The notes below the pieces were generated by a model. The model was given only the letters and a program-made list of their open reading frames with translations, had not been told where the DNA came from and searched no databases. Source: Prochlorococcus marinus XMU1412 (GTDB lineage Bacteria; Cyanobacteriota; Cyanobacteriia; PCC-6307; Cyanobiaceae). From it: a DNA stretch of 64,000 bases. Positions within the stretch are counted from its first letter, which is position 1; each line of letters starts with the position of its first letter. The stretch lies in NCBI RefSeq assembly GCF_017696315.1, contig NZ_JAAORJ010000001.1, forward strand, positions 16,452-80,451, given 5' to 3'. The position numbers and the translations under genes were made by a program. Positions 8,798-18,476 of the stretch are shown here, one piece after another.

Positions 8798-9784
8798 TTA
8801 AAAGTGTTTGAAAGGTGTGTTGTTAATTAATTTGTTTTTTTTATAATCTTTGAATTCTATTGATGGTTCACCATCAGTAAAAAAACCAATCTTATTAATA
8901 TTTTTATCAAGTTTAGATAAATTTTCTGCCCATTCTTTGGGCAATGAGAAAACTAATTCATAATCTTCTCCTCCAAAAAAATAGTATTCGTCCCATTTAT
9001 CTCCTTTAGGCCAATCCTTATCTTTAGGTATTTTTTCATAGTTTATGATCGCTTTGCAGTTGCTAGCTATTGCTAAATCTTGTAAGGCTTGAAATAGGCC
9101 ATCACTGCTATCAGTACATCCTATTCTCGTTATATTTTTATTGGAGCGAGTTTTGAGGAGATTATTTAGAAAATTTGGGTAAACTCTAGGGCGACAAAAA
9201 TGTTCAATAGACTTAATGATTAATCTTTCATTAAGAGAAAATTCATTATCGAAATTAATTTTATTTTGTATCAAAAATCCCAGTTTGCTAAGACCATGAA
9301 TTCCTGTAGTTAAGATTATATCTCCTGGTTTACAAGCGTTTCTTCGTAATTCAAGTTCACCTTGAATACCAAAGGCCGTAATTGAAATTATTTTTTCATT
9401 TCCCTTTGAGCAATCTCCCCCTAGAATCAACCCGCCATATTCTTTTAGTGCTTTATTTATTCCTTTGTATAATTCTTCAACCCAAATCCACTCAGTTCTA
9501 GCAGGTAGAACTAGGCTAATTGTAATACCTATAGTTTGCTTGCTTCCACTTGATAATAAGTCAGAGATGTTGCTAACAACTGCTTTCCACCCAAGGTCCC
9601 TAGGACAAATAGTAATGTCATTGAAATGAACATTCTCCACCAAAGAATCAGTATTAACAAGTAAATTTTCATTTTTAGTTTTGATTAAAGCGCAATCATC
9701 TGAAATTTGGTTTTTAGGCATAAATTTCCCTAGCCTATTTATTAATTCTTTTTCTCCTATATCTTTTAATAGTTCTTTATGCAT
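8798..9784 (-). CDS. thiL: Thiamine-monophosphate kinase ThiL
   Basis: Phosphorylates thiamine monophosphate to the active coenzyme thiamine diphosphate. The AIRS/PurM-like fold is seen in order: DDCALIKTKNENLLVNTDSLVENVHF with the metal-binding aspartates, DLGWKAVVSNISDL, GGDCSKG, GCTDSSDGL, and FGGEDYELVF near the end. There are 328 residues, which is normal. The start overlaps the stop of the upstream cyclophilin gene by 8 bases, so the two are probably translated from one message. Confidence 0.94.
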   Translation of the reverse strand: MHKELLKDIGEKELINRLGKFMPKNQISDDCALIKTKNENLLVNTDSLVENVHFNDITICPRDLGWKAVVSNISDLLSSGSKQTIGITISLVLPARTEWIWVEELYKGINKALKEYGGLILGGDCSKGNEKIISITAFGIQGELELRRNACKPGDIILTTGIHGLSKLGFLIQNKINFDNEFSLNERLIIKSIEHFCRPRVYPNFLNNLLKTRSNKNITRIGCTDSSDGLFQALQDLAIASNCKAIINYEKIPKDKDWPKGDKWDEYYFFGGEDYELVFSLPKEWAENLSKLDKNINKIGFFTDGEPSIEFKDYKKNKLINNTPFKHF

Positions 9785-10868
9785 TTAATTTGAGGTTTTC
9801 AATCCCTTCAAAAACATCAATTGAAATTATTGTGTCATCTTTAGTTAGCTCTTCTAATACATCAAATCCATCTATAACATAACCAAAGGCAGCATTTCTC
9901 CCGTCAATTAAATTGCGACCTGCTGGATTTAATTCTGCTTCATATAAAAAGAAGAAAAATTGCGATGAGCCATCATCAACTGAGGTATTTGAATGGGACC
10001 ATCCTAGAGTTCCAAGTGTTGCAAAAGGTAATGTTGGTGTCTCTGTGTAAAGACCTAAATCTTCAAAAGTTTGATTATAAAAAGTTTCTTTTTCATCAGG
10101 AATTCTAATTTCTAAGGGAACATGACGTTCTTCTTTTGTTTCAGGATCTACGTAACCAATATCTTCACCAATTGGATCACCTGTTTGCAGTACAAAAAAT
10201 TCTTCTGCTCTGTTTATAGGTAAATCTTTGTAGAAGTTTTTTGAAGATAAATCTATAAATGCTCCTGCTGTAAGTGGGGCGTTAAATCCATCCACGATTG
10301 CTTGCATATCTCCTTTGGAGGTCTTTATATTGACTTTTGCTCTGCCCAGTAATCTTGGTAAATTATCAAATTCTTTGGGAATAGAGTATGGAAATTCATT
10401 TGGTAGAAAATATTCTTCTAATCCACCTATTTTGTCTAAAGAATCTCTTCGGGTCGCTATAAATGAGTATTTATCTTTTGATTTAGAGTAATCTTGAAGA
10501 CTATCAAAATTTTCTTTGAGTTCTAAAAATGTTTTCTCAGCAATTTTCTTTTTATCGTTTGGTAATTCTTGAATAATTTTACTCTGGTATTTTTTTAGTA
10601 AAGATTGACATTTTGTAACAGTTTTCGTAAGAGCGGGCCATCTTCCTCCCCTGATAAGGTCACTAGTATCTTCCAGTTTATGTTGAAGTTCTTGTAACTC
10701 AACTTGCTTGATAGGGAGTGCGTTTCTGAGGATTGCACTAGGGTCTTTTACAGCATTTCCAGTAGGTAAATCAGCTAGTACTTGAATCGGTTTTAAGAAA
10801 AAAACCTGTAAAATTACAATCGATAAAATTAAAAAAAGTTTGTTCTGATTTGATAAGAATTTTTGCAT
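9777..10868 (-). CDS. Cyclophilin-type peptidyl-prolyl isomerase, exported (TLP40/38-like)
   Basis: A 363-residue protein with an N-terminal signal peptide ([22 protein letters not shown]). A helical region of about 150 residues follows, then a C-terminal cyclophilin domain. The domain is divergent but shows [53 protein letters not shown] and a final [12 protein letters not shown]. The layout resembles the thylakoid-lumen cyclophilins (TLP40/CYP38) of plants and cyanobacteria, which help photosystem II assembly. Periplasm or lumen is inferred from the signal. The ATG faces the efp start 43 bases away on the other strand. Confidence 0.85.
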   Translation of the reverse strand: MQKFLSNQNKLFLILSIVILQVFFLKPIQVLADLPTGNAVKDPSAILRNALPIKQVELQELQHKLEDTSDLIRGGRWPALTKTVTKCQSLLKKYQSKIIQELPNDKKKIAEKTFLELKENFDSLQDYSKSKDKYSFIATRRDSLDKIGGLEEYFLPNEFPYSIPKEFDNLPRLLGRAKVNIKTSKGDMQAIVDGFNAPLTAGAFIDLSSKNFYKDLPINRAEEFFVLQTGDPIGEDIGYVDPETKEERHVPLEIRIPDEKETFYNQTFEDLGLYTETPTLPFATLGTLGWSHSNTSVDDGSSQFFFFLYEAELNPAGRNLIDGRNAAFGYVIDGFDVLEELTKDDTIISIDVFEGIENLKLNA

Positions 10869-10911
10869 AGCACTCTTGCAGGTTTATGATCCTTGGGGAT
10901 GTAATACAGGA

Positions 10912-11472
10912 ATGATTTCCAGTAACGATTTTCGCACAGGTACTACCATCGAATTGGATGGACAAGTTTGGCGTGTTGTAGAATTTCTACATGTCAAGCC
11001 TGGCAAGGGTTCTGCTTTCGTGCGAACAAAATTAAAATCAGTTCAAAGCGGCAACGTAGTTGAAAAAACTTTTCGAGCCGGAGAATCAGTACAGCAGGCT
11101 ATCCTTGAGAAGTCTAACCTGCAGCATACTTATGTGGAGTCTGGTGATTATGTTTTTATGGATATGACAAGTTTTGAGGAGACAAGACTCACCTCTGAAC
11201 AAATAGGTAAAGGTTCAAAGTATTTGAAAGAGGGAATGGAGGTTAATGTAATTTTTCATAATGGTAAAGTTTTAGAAGTAGAACTTCCAATATCTATTAC
11301 TTTGAAAGTTACAGAGACTGATCCAGGAGTTAAAGGTGATACTGCTAGTGGGGGCACGAAACCAGCTATTCTAGAAACAGGTGCTCAAGTTATGGTTCCT
11401 TTATTTATTTCTGAGGGAGAGATGATTAAAGTTGATACTCGTAATGACAGTTATCTTGGACGTGAAAATTAA
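10912..11472 (+). CDS. efp: Translation elongation factor P
   Basis: Relieves ribosome stalling at proline runs. The KOW-like N-terminal domain has [14 protein letters not shown], with the tip lysine at residue 32 that is post-translationally modified in many bacteria. Two OB domains follow, with the family end [13 protein letters not shown] and a closing [13 protein letters not shown]. The start chosen is ATG 10912 (186 residues), which matches the usual [11 protein letters not shown]-terminus. An upstream in-frame TTG at 10876 would add 12 residues with no family support. The stop overlaps the accB start by one base (TAATG). Confidence 0.95.
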   Translation: MISSNDFRTGTTIELDGQVWRVVEFLHVKPGKGSAFVRTKLKSVQSGNVVEKTFRAGESVQQAILEKSNLQHTYVESGDYVFMDMTSFEETRLTSEQIGKGSKYLKEGMEVNVIFHNGKVLEVELPISITLKVTETDPGVKGDTASGGTKPAILETGAQVMVPLFISEGEMIKVDTRNDSYLGREN

Positions 11473-11978
11473 TGGCTATGAAATTAGATCATGATGACTT
11501 AAATCGCTTAATAGAGAAAATCTCTAAAAGTGATATACAAGAGTTCTCACTAGAGGGAGAAGATTTTAAACTCGAAATAAAAAGGAATGTATTTGATCAG
11601 AACCAAGTTTTTAATAATTTAGTCTCAAATACTTCATTTGATAAGCAAACAATTGTTGATCAAAAAACTAATAATGGCAATATACCAATTGTCAGTGAAT
11701 CCGAAGCACCTCAGGTGGCGCCCCCAGGGCGTTCTGATCTAACTGAAATTACTTCTCCTATGGTTGGGACATTCTATAGGGCTGCAGCGCCTGGTGAGGA
11801 GCCATTCGTCGAAGTGGGGAATAACGTTAAGGTCGGTCAAACTATTTGTATTTTGGAAGCAATGAAGTTAATGAATGAAATTGAATCTGAATTTAATGCT
11901 GAAATAGTAGAGATTCTCGTTGAAAATGGAACACCAGTAGAATTTGGTCAAGTTTTAATGCGTGTTAAGCAGTCTTGA
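11472..11978 (+). CDS. accB: Biotin carboxyl carrier protein of acetyl-CoA carboxylase
   Basis: Carries the biotin that is carboxylated by AccC and passed to acetyl-CoA, the first step of fatty-acid synthesis. A helical N-terminus, a linker rich in Pro/Ser/Ala around residues 60-95, and the C-terminal biotinyl domain with ILEAMKLMNEIES are seen; the lysine of EAMKLM is the biotin site. There are 168 residues. It directly follows efp with a one-base overlap, a common bacterial pairing. A second ATG two codons in (11478) is an alternative start. Its partner accC is at 49372 in this window. Confidence 0.95.
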   Translation: MAMKLDHDDLNRLIEKISKSDIQEFSLEGEDFKLEIKRNVFDQNQVFNNLVSNTSFDKQTIVDQKTNNGNIPIVSESEAPQVAPPGRSDLTEITSPMVGTFYRAAAPGEEPFVEVGNNVKVGQTICILEAMKLMNEIESEFNAEIVEILVENGTPVEFGQVLMRVKQS

Positions 11979-12989
11979 ATTGTTAGTCATTTCTACGGCA
12001 GTCTTAATAGCCTCAATCATGCTCTGAGATTGAGCAATTCCTTTGCCGGCAATATCAAATCCCGTTCCATGATCCGGAGATGTTCTTATAAAAGGTAACC
12101 CGATTGTGGTATTGACTGAGTAATTTAGAGCTATCAATTTCATTGGTATTAAACCTTGATCATGATACATAGCAAGAATGCCATTGTGCGTATCAGCATT
12201 ATTGTCACTCCAAGCTTTTACGGAAGAATTCCAGCAACTATCTGGAGATAAAGGGCCTAATAATCTAATACCTCTATTTTTCTCATTCCATGTGATTAAT
12301 GCATCATTGAGCCAATCTTTTTCTTCATTACCTAAAATACCCTCTTCGCCGGCATGAGGGTTTAATCCTGCTACTTTTAAAGTAGGTTTATCAGTATAGG
12401 TATTACAAAAATCTTTGAAAAGATCCAATTTAGAATGGATTAATTCTTTAGTTAATTTATTGGGAACCTCAGAAAGGGCAATGTGGGTTGTAGCTAGTAA
12501 AGTATTAAATCTCCAACCTGTTATTGGAGATTTTGCTGTAAATAACATTCCAACGTTTTTTACTCCACATGATTTTGCTAGTACTTCAGTTTGACCAGAG
12601 AAGTGATGACCTGCAAGAGACCATGATTTCTTGCAAATTGGTCCAGTTACAAGTGCCGAATTGGGAGATTGTTTTACAATATCTATTGCTTTTGTTAAAT
12701 ATTGGAAACTTGAATTACCATAACTTGATTTAGGGCCATTATCTGATGCAGCAATTTCTAGATCATGTATTTTGAAATTTTTAGGATTCGCAAGGTTTTC
12801 TAATCCTAATGACCTGAGATATTTATATGTATTTTGTAGATTTTTTTTTGATCCAACTAATATATATTCAATATTTTTGGGTATCTGACTAGAACAAAGT
12901 GCTTTTAAGATTGTTTCAGGTCCAATCCCTGACTCATCTCCCACGCTTAATACTACCTTTAATATTTCATTTGCATTTTGAAAATTCAT
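11955..12989 (-). CDS. pdxA: 4-hydroxythreonine-4-phosphate dehydrogenase PdxA
   Basis: An NAD-dependent step of pyridoxal phosphate synthesis by the DXP-dependent route. Family blocks are present: GDESGIGPETILKAL near the start, GPICKKSWSLAGHHFSGQTEVLA in the middle, LNPHAGEEG, GPLSPDSCW, AMYHDQGLIPMK and LPFIRTSPDHGTGFDIAGKG near the end, with the metal-binding histidines. There are 344 residues. It runs 22 bases after the SDR gene in the same direction. Its 3' end overlaps accB by 24 bases on the opposite strand. Confidence 0.95.
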   Translation of the reverse strand: MNFQNANEILKVVLSVGDESGIGPETILKALCSSQIPKNIEYILVGSKKNLQNTYKYLRSLGLENLANPKNFKIHDLEIAASDNGPKSSYGNSSFQYLTKAIDIVKQSPNSALVTGPICKKSWSLAGHHFSGQTEVLAKSCGVKNVGMLFTAKSPITGWRFNTLLATTHIALSEVPNKLTKELIHSKLDLFKDFCNTYTDKPTLKVAGLNPHAGEEGILGNEEKDWLNDALITWNEKNRGIRLLGPLSPDSCWNSSVKAWSDNNADTHNGILAMYHDQGLIPMKLIALNYSVNTTIGLPFIRTSPDHGTGFDIAGKGIAQSQSMIEAIKTAVEMTNNSRLLNTH

Positions 12990-13011
12990 AAAAAGCTTTT
13001 AATTTATTTTT

Positions 13012-13890
13012 TTAACTGTTCAGATAACAATTTTTTAAGCCTAATTTATAGTTTTTATAAATTAGTTTATATCCGAGTGTTTTGCATAAAAGTTTGTTTG
13101 AAACTCTTCTATTTTCCATCCAAAAAGATTGAGCGATAGGTGATAATGCATCTTTTACATCCTCAAATAATATGGGCTTTGGCATTGTTAAACCAAGTAA
13201 ATCGTAGCAATATTGAATAACTTCTATCTGAGAACAGGGTTCATCATCTGCAATATTTATAATTTGATGAAACTTTAAACAATCTTTATTCTGTAATAAA
13301 AAAATAATCGCATGCGTAATATCAGCAACATGAACTCTTGAAAATACTTGAGATTTTTTTAAGATAACTCGAATTTTTTGATTTTTGATTGCATCAAACG
13401 TGGATCTTCCAGGTCCATAGATACCAGGTAATCTAAAAATTTGAACGGGCAAACTAGATTCAATCCATTTTTTTTCGCAATTTAATCTATTATGACTTCT
13501 TTTTTGAAAAGGATTAGGCTGATCTATCTCAGAAACCCAACCACCTTCAGTGTTTCCATATACTCCTGTGGTTGATAAATATCCAACCCATTCAAGGGGT
13601 AAATCTTGCAGTTTACTTTGTAGGCTTTCTAGTACGGGATCATTACCATTTTTGTCAGGAGGTATGCAACTAAGAATATGTGTTACTCCATCAAAAATTT
13701 CTTCGTCGGGAACTACGCCGTTTTCACTGTTGAAAATAAAACTATTTGGATCTTTGCTTGCAGATCTTGAGCTTGTTAAAACATTGCAACCGAATTTTCT
13801 AATTGTTTTTGCAAAAAAACTACCGCTGAAACCACATCCCAAAATTAAAAATTTATTTTTATTTCCGAGTAAACTTGCAGGTTTCTTCAT
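13012..13890 (-). CDS. NAD-dependent epimerase/dehydratase-like (SDR) protein
   Basis: A 292-residue extended SDR-type protein. It has a Rossmann motif (ILGCGFSGSFFAKTI), a mid-region LSTTGVYGNTEGGW (the Tyr-containing catalytic region, with a YGNTEG pattern as in YeeZ-like proteins), and RLPGIYGPGRS followed by RVHVADITHAI. The substrate is unknown. YeeZ-type members act on unidentified nucleotide-sugar-like compounds. It probably forms a two-gene unit with pdxA. The family is well supported, but the reaction cannot be assigned. Confidence 0.85.
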   Translation of the reverse strand: MKKPASLLGNKNKFLILGCGFSGSFFAKTIRKFGCNVLTSSRSASKDPNSFIFNSENGVVPDEEIFDGVTHILSCIPPDKNGNDPVLESLQSKLQDLPLEWVGYLSTTGVYGNTEGGWVSEIDQPNPFQKRSHNRLNCEKKWIESSLPVQIFRLPGIYGPGRSTFDAIKNQKIRVILKKSQVFSRVHVADITHAIIFLLQNKDCLKFHQIINIADDEPCSQIEVIQYCYDLLGLTMPKPILFEDVKDALSPIAQSFWMENRRVSNKLLCKTLGYKLIYKNYKLGLKNCYLNS

Positions 13891-13922
13891 GCTGGTTTAA
13901 AGTAGTACATATGTATTAAATA

Positions 13923-14153
13923 ATGATGAAGACAGCTTTTGAGCCCTATTTAAAATCAAAAACTTTCCGTATTAGTAAAAGTTACCTCCTTCTTGTAGAG
14001 AAAGAAGTAAGTTTAGTTAGTTTTAAATTCTACCAAAAGTTATTAGTCTTTCTCATTGCATTTTCGACATTTTTAATATTCCCAGATTCTCCAAAAGAAT
14101 TAGAAAATATATGTGAGAGTTATAACTCTAGAGAAATATGTAATGTTTTGTAA
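13923..14153 (+). CDS. Small membrane protein of unknown function
   Basis: A 76-residue protein with a basic first half, one hydrophobic segment (LLVFLIAFSTFLIF) and a short C-terminal part with two cysteines in ICESYNSREICNVL. I do not recognise a characterised family. Short proteins ending in a similar Cys/Tyr-Asn/Cys-Asn-Val pattern recur in picocyanobacteria as far as I recall, which is weak evidence. The two adjacent ATG codons (13923, 13926) make the exact start uncertain. The stop abuts the stop of the HNH gene on the other strand. Confidence 0.6.
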   Translation: MMKTAFEPYLKSKTFRISKSYLLLVEKEVSLVSFKFYQKLLVFLIAFSTFLIFPDSPKELENICESYNSREICNVL

Positions 14154-14555
14154 TCAAGCTGCTTTATATTCTGATTCATCATTTATGTAATTTTTATTTT
14201 TTACCTTAAAATGAGGATTGGCCCATTGTAGTAATCTAATAGCTAATCTTAAATCTCCCTCTAACCAAGCTCTTATAGCCATTGCTCTTCGGGGATCATA
14301 AAATTTTTGCCTTCTATACCAATATAAAGCATTTTTATCTGATTTATCTCCATTACATGAAAGACATGCAGGGACGCAGTTTTCTGTTGTACTTAATCCT
14401 CCTTGGCTTCGTGGTATTACATGATCAATAGATTCAGATGGGTTTCCGCAATATATACAACTTTTTCCAGTAAAATTATGAATAGATTTTCGCCATTGTC
14501 TTAATCTGAACTTAGGACATAAATCCTCTAAAAACACCGCATCATTAATATGCAT
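14154..14555 (-). CDS. HNH endonuclease-family protein
   Basis: 133 residues. Two zinc pairs (C33/C36 and C64/C67) bracket the nuclease core, with IDHVIPRSQGG at about 43-53 and LSCNGDKSD at 66-73 giving the HNH catalytic pattern. A helical tail with a basic YRRQKFYDPRR stretch follows. Single HNH proteins of this size are widespread and conserved in cyanobacteria without a known task. Nothing nearby suggests a homing element, restriction system or prophage. The start ATG is followed by a plausible N-terminus. Confidence 0.85.
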   Translation of the reverse strand: MHINDAVFLEDLCPKFRLRQWRKSIHNFTGKSCIYCGNPSESIDHVIPRSQGGLSTTENCVPACLSCNGDKSDKNALYWYRRQKFYDPRRAMAIRAWLEGDLRLAIRLLQWANPHFKVKNKNYINDESEYKAA

Positions 14556-14719
14556 TCAGAATATTTAGTTAAATAAATAATCCCTTGAATATATTAAAAG
14601 TCAACATTTATTTATGCTTCTCAGCCTAAATTTCTTAGTAAAAATATGATTTAGTGTGTTTAGATACAAAATATTATTAAATTGATTTAGAAAAAATTAT
14701 TATCTTTCTGAAATCTAAA

Positions 14720-15184
14720 TTAATAACTATATCTATCAAGTGTTTCATCAGAAAAATTTTCAGAAATTTCCTCATTAGCTTCTTCTAATTCTTTTTCTAA
14801 TTTTTTTCTTTTCTTTTCTCTATCTATTGCTTCTTTTTCTTTTCTTTCTTCTTCTTTTTCTAAATCTCGTATTAGTTTTCTATTTGGATGAAGATTATCT
14901 AAATATTCAATGCAATAACTAAATTTTTCTCTTTCTCTGATAACTGTTTCAGTAATTTGCGCTGCTGCATTTTTAGGTGAAACTTTGAAGAATCCTCCTT
15001 TTTGTTTTTTTATATATGTGTAAGCTGCATCCCAACTACTTTCATGGTCATTTCCGCCATCTCTCATAGTACAAAAAATTTCTGCTCCAAATGCACTTGC
15101 ATTTACTCTTGGTGTAGTAAGGGTTAGAGGAGCAAAAATTCCTAACGCTAATGGTATTAGTTTTTTCTTTTTTAATCTTTGCAT
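14720..15184 (-). CDS. Exported protein with charged coiled-coil tail, function unknown
   Basis: 154 residues with an N-terminal hydrophobic signal after a lysine cluster (KKKKLIPLALGIFAPLTL), suggesting export. The middle part has two conserved-looking cysteines (FCTMRDGG and FSYCIEYL). The C-terminal 50 residues are almost entirely Glu/Lys/Arg, with a likely coiled coil ending in DRYSY. I know no characterised relative. It is a monocistronic gene with 164 bases free of genes upstream of HNH and a 56-base gap to the next. Confidence 0.6.
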   Translation of the reverse strand: MQRLKKKKLIPLALGIFAPLTLTTPRVNASAFGAEIFCTMRDGGNDHESSWDAAYTYIKKQKGGFFKVSPKNAAAQITETVIREREKFSYCIEYLDNLHPNRKLIRDLEKEEERKEKEAIDREKKRKKLEKELEEANEEISENFSDETLDRYSY

Positions 15185-15240
15185 TTGGCTTTTATCTTCT
15201 ATTTAAAAATATCTTTTATTGTCAATATGTCTATAGAAAT

Positions 15241-15762
15241 TTAAGATTTAATCACTCCAAATATATTCAAGCATTTCACAACTAAAGGAAGAATTAAAAG
15301 TACAGTAATCAATCTTACAGCGTGTAAAGTTGCTACCGCAGGCCCCACTCCGTATTCAGACCCTACAAGACTCATTCCGCTAATTCCTCCTGGTGCAGCA
15401 CCTAGAATTGTTGTAATGATATCTATATTAAGTAATCTGCTTGTCCATAATCCAATTGCTAATCCAGTAATAACTAAAGTAAAAGTTATTAATATAGCTG
15501 GCCTCCATAAATTTTGAATATCTACTAATGAGTCTTTTGTTAATGACGTACCAATGACTGTTCCAATTCCAATTTCTAAAATTGTTCTTGTTCCTATTGG
15601 CCACTCTGCGATGTCGACTTTGCCACTTATGCTAAGTATGCTTGCGCCTATTAAAGCACCCGCTAGGGGAGCCGCAGGAATACCTGTTTTTAGAGCTAAA
15701 GCTCCAAAAAGACAACCTGCAAAAAGATAATAGATTAGATTTATGTTAGGCATAAATTTCAA
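15241..15762 (-). CDS. AbrB-family integral membrane protein (half-length)
   Basis: 173 residues, nearly all hydrophobic, with about five to six transmembrane segments. The Gly/Pro-rich pattern GTVIGTSLT and GAAPGGISGMSLVGSEYG is typical of the membrane AbrB (AbrB duplication) family of transporter-like proteins. Full members contain two such halves; this one has a single half, as other cyanobacterial versions do. It is a membrane protein and not the DNA-binding AbrB regulator despite the name. The substrate is unknown. Confidence 0.8.
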   Translation of the reverse strand: MKFMPNINLIYYLFAGCLFGALALKTGIPAAPLAGALIGASILSISGKVDIAEWPIGTRTILEIGIGTVIGTSLTKDSLVDIQNLWRPAILITFTLVITGLAIGLWTSRLLNIDIITTILGAAPGGISGMSLVGSEYGVGPAVATLHAVRLITVLLILPLVVKCLNIFGVIKS

Positions 15763-15886
15763 GGATGTTTGAACATAATATTAGAAAAATTTTTTTTTGT
15801 TTAAGTTTATAGTCAAATAATATTTTTAGTTTTCTCTCGTAATGTCCCATTTTGTTGGCATAATATTAACTAAAGCATGATTTATT

Positions 15887-16084
15887 ATGTCTTCACAAAT
15901 TTCTTACAAAGATAATAAAAGCCGCATAAAGAAAAAATTATCTTTTTTTGAGGGTGGCCACCAGCTCGAAAAATTAGAGTTTGCTCTTGCAATAGCTCAA
16001 ACCAAAGGTGATGAAAAAAAATCAATCGTTCTTAGAAAAAAGATTGTTGAATTAGGTGGAAATGTTGAAGAGCCAGGTACTTAA
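15887..16084 (+). CDS. Small conserved-looking protein, function unknown
   Basis: 65 residues, basic at the start, with a helix-rich middle (QLEKLEFALAIAQTKGDEKKSIVLRKKI) and the end LGGNVEEPGT. There is no hydrophobic segment. The body reads like a genuine small protein with helix periodicity. It ends 1 base before the convergent aminotransferase stop, in keeping with the compact layout. I recognise no function. The start ATG is 124 bases after the AbrB-like gene start on the other strand, leaving room for a divergent promoter. Confidence 0.6.
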   Translation: MSSQISYKDNKSRIKKKLSFFEGGHQLEKLEFALAIAQTKGDEKKSIVLRKKIVELGGNVEEPGT

Positions 16085-16085
16085 G

Positions 16086-17249
16086 TCAATCTCTTTCTAG
16101 GTATTTTGATGCCATAACTAATGCTTCACCAGCTTGTTGGGCTGTAATTTTACCGAGGTTGAGAAGTGTATTACTCATAGCTGAAACTACCGTAATAATA
16201 TCTCTATCATTTACATAACCTAAATGTCCCACTCTGAATATTTTCCCCTTTAGATGATCTTGACCACCGGCAAGTAAAATATCAAAATTATTTTTTATTG
16301 TTTTTCTAAATTCTTCTGCATCAATTCCTTCAGTTTTTATTGCAGTAATTGAAGGACTTAAATATTTTTCATCAGCAAATAATTTTAGATTTAAAGCCTT
16401 TACTGCATTGCTCATCGCTAATTTGTGTTTATTGTGTCTTTGGAAAATGTTATCTAAGCCTTCTTCTCTCATCATTTTTAAAGCTTCATCTAAAGCAAAA
16501 ACTAAATTAACTGCTGGGGTGTATGGATTACTGTTAGTTAAAAGACTTTTTCTGTAGGATTTTAAATTTAAATAAAATTTTGGTAAATTAGATTTTTCTG
16601 TAGCTTCCCATGCTTTTTGGCTCATTGCTATAAAGCTAAGCCCTGGAGGTATCATATATCCTTTTTGTGATCCTGAAGCAACGATATCTAATTTCCATTC
16701 ATCTACTGGTACATTGCAAGCTCCAAGACTTGTAACGCAGTCAATAATTGATAATGCTGTGTTGTGTGCACGAATATATGAACTAATAGTTTCTAAATCA
16801 TTAATTACACCTGTTGAGGTTTCAGAATGAGTCAAAATAACCGCCTTTATTTCTTTTTGTTTATCTTCCTCTAATACCTTTTTGAATTCTTCTGGATCAA
16901 GTGGAGTTCCCCATTCGGAATAAATTTTTATTACTTCCAGACCAAATTCTTTAGCAACTTTTACCCATCTTTCACCAAATTTTCCATTTTCTCCACAAAT
17001 TACTTTATCTCCTCTACTTAAGGTATTTATTATTCCAGCTTCCATTGCGGCAGTCCCACTACCAGTGATTGTTAGAACATCATTTTGAGTTTGATGAAGC
17101 CACTGTAAGTTTTTAGTTGTACTCTCTACGAGATCTTGAAATTCTTTACTGCGATGGCCTATTGGATGCTTACTTAATGCTTGTAAAACTTTTTCTGGAA
17201 CTGGTGTGGGTCCAGGAATCATCAATGATAATTTTTGTTGTATGGCCAC
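16086..17249 (-). CDS. Class V aminotransferase, serine/alanine-glyoxylate type
   Basis: PLP enzyme of the serine-pyruvate/alanine-glyoxylate aminotransferase group. It begins with the conserved IPGPTPVPEKVL, then HRSKEF and TGSGTAAMEA for the cofactor phosphate, DCVTSLGA for the ring aspartate, and GSQKGYMIPPGLSF with the PLP-binding lysine. There are 387 residues, which is normal. In cyanobacteria such enzymes handle photorespiratory glyoxylate, an inferred role. It is alone on its strand and divergent from cbiD. Confidence 0.88.
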   Translation of the reverse strand: MAIQQKLSLMIPGPTPVPEKVLQALSKHPIGHRSKEFQDLVESTTKNLQWLHQTQNDVLTITGSGTAAMEAGIINTLSRGDKVICGENGKFGERWVKVAKEFGLEVIKIYSEWGTPLDPEEFKKVLEEDKQKEIKAVILTHSETSTGVINDLETISSYIRAHNTALSIIDCVTSLGACNVPVDEWKLDIVASGSQKGYMIPPGLSFIAMSQKAWEATEKSNLPKFYLNLKSYRKSLLTNSNPYTPAVNLVFALDEALKMMREEGLDNIFQRHNKHKLAMSNAVKALNLKLFADEKYLSPSITAIKTEGIDAEEFRKTIKNNFDILLAGGQDHLKGKIFRVGHLGYVNDRDIITVVSAMSNTLLNLGKITAQQAGEALVMASKYLERD

Positions 17250-17309
17250 TTTTTATTAAATAGGTCATTCTTAGATTAGTTCTCATTATATATTTTTCAA
17301 TTACTTGAT

Positions 17310-18422
17310 TTGAAAAAAGGATTTTCTTTACCTTTGTGGGTTGCTGGAGCTGCTAGGTCAGCATTAAATAAACTAGTAGGATTACCATTTAAGAATTATG
17401 AACTAATAAAAATTCCTAATGAAAAAAAAGAAATAAAAATTGAGATTCATTCTGTTGGTTTACTTAAAAATGGCTCGCATGCATTAGGAATTACCTTTGC
17501 AAAGTCTGGCTTAGATCTTGATATTACACAAAACTTAGAGATATGGACAATAGCCTCTTTAGAAAAAATTTCTTTTAATAATCCTGTTCAAGAAATTCCA
17601 ATAAATATTATTGCAGGATCTGGTGTAGGCATAAAAGAAGATACATCAGAGATATGCATTTCTAATTTTGCCAAAGAAGTTTTATATGAAAATTTATTAG
17701 ATAGTGTTCCTGCCGGCTTTAATTTGAAATTAGAAATTATTTTCCCAAATGGCGAGTTTTTAGCAGAAAGAACTAGTAATAAGTCATTTGGTATTGTTAA
17801 TGGATTATCTATTATTGGTACTTCTGCTGAGACTTATTCTAGTGCTTCACCTGATCAATTAGAAGAGGCTAAAAATAATCTAGCAAAGTTAATTCAAAAT
17901 GATTTTAAAGGGGAAGTTATATTTGTTATTGGTGAAAATGGGTTAAATTTGGCCAAAAATTATAATGTTAATTTGCCAATTATCAAAATTGGAAATTGGA
18001 TAGGACCCTTATTAGTTGATGCAGCAATAAAAAAAGTTAAAACTGTAATTCTTTTTGGTTATCACGGGAAATTAATTAAATTAGCAGGCGGTATTTTTCA
18101 TACACATAATCATTTGGCTGATGCAAGAATTGAGATTCTTGTTTATTTAGCTGTTCAAGAAAAGTTACCGCCTGAAATAATAGTTGAATTATCTCATTTA
18201 GATAATCTTGAGAATGCATTACAACTTCTTGAGAGATTTAATAAATCTTTAGCTGATAAATTATTCATGAATTTATCAAATACAATCGAAAAGCGTACTT
18301 TTACTTATGTAAATAGGTATTTAAAAACTGATATGGAAATCGCATCAATCATTTTTGATAGAAAAAGGAAAATTAGGTGGGCTGGAACTAACGGCAATAA
18401 TTATATTTCTTATTTTCAATGA
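17310..18422 (+). CDS. cbiD: Cobalt-precorrin-5B C1-methyltransferase CbiD
   Basis: Methylates C1 of the corrin ring in the anaerobic-type (early cobalt) route to cobalamin. The N-terminal GFSLPLWVAGAARSAL is the family's starting block, and GVGIKEDTSEICIS, GTSAETYS, KIGNWIGPLLVDAAIKKVKTVILFGYHGKLIKLAGGIFHTH fit CbiD. There are 370 residues. The start is a TTG just before the conserved block, with no better ATG nearby. It precedes guaA by 54 bases on the same strand. The link between the two is not obvious functionally. Confidence 0.9.
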   Translation: MKKGFSLPLWVAGAARSALNKLVGLPFKNYELIKIPNEKKEIKIEIHSVGLLKNGSHALGITFAKSGLDLDITQNLEIWTIASLEKISFNNPVQEIPINIIAGSGVGIKEDTSEICISNFAKEVLYENLLDSVPAGFNLKLEIIFPNGEFLAERTSNKSFGIVNGLSIIGTSAETYSSASPDQLEEAKNNLAKLIQNDFKGEVIFVIGENGLNLAKNYNVNLPIIKIGNWIGPLLVDAAIKKVKTVILFGYHGKLIKLAGGIFHTHNHLADARIEILVYLAVQEKLPPEIIVELSHLDNLENALQLLERFNKSLADKLFMNLSNTIEKRTFTYVNRYLKTDMEIASIIFDRKRKIRWAGTNGNNYISYFQ

Positions 18423-18476
18423 GATTAATTTCTGATTCATTATGCTTTTGTAAATAAATTGAGTTAACTTTTATAC

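Noticed and set aside
10876-10911. Longer efp start at a TTG
   Set aside because: The 12 extra residues have no family support. The ATG at 10912 begins exactly at the conserved efp N-terminus.
14154-14555. Homing endonuclease or restriction enzyme
   Set aside because: No intron, intein or methyltransferase is near; it is a compact stand-alone HNH protein in a core region.
15241-15762. AbrB transcription regulator
   Set aside because: The gene encodes a multi-span membrane protein of the AbrB-duplication family, not a DNA-binding AbrB.
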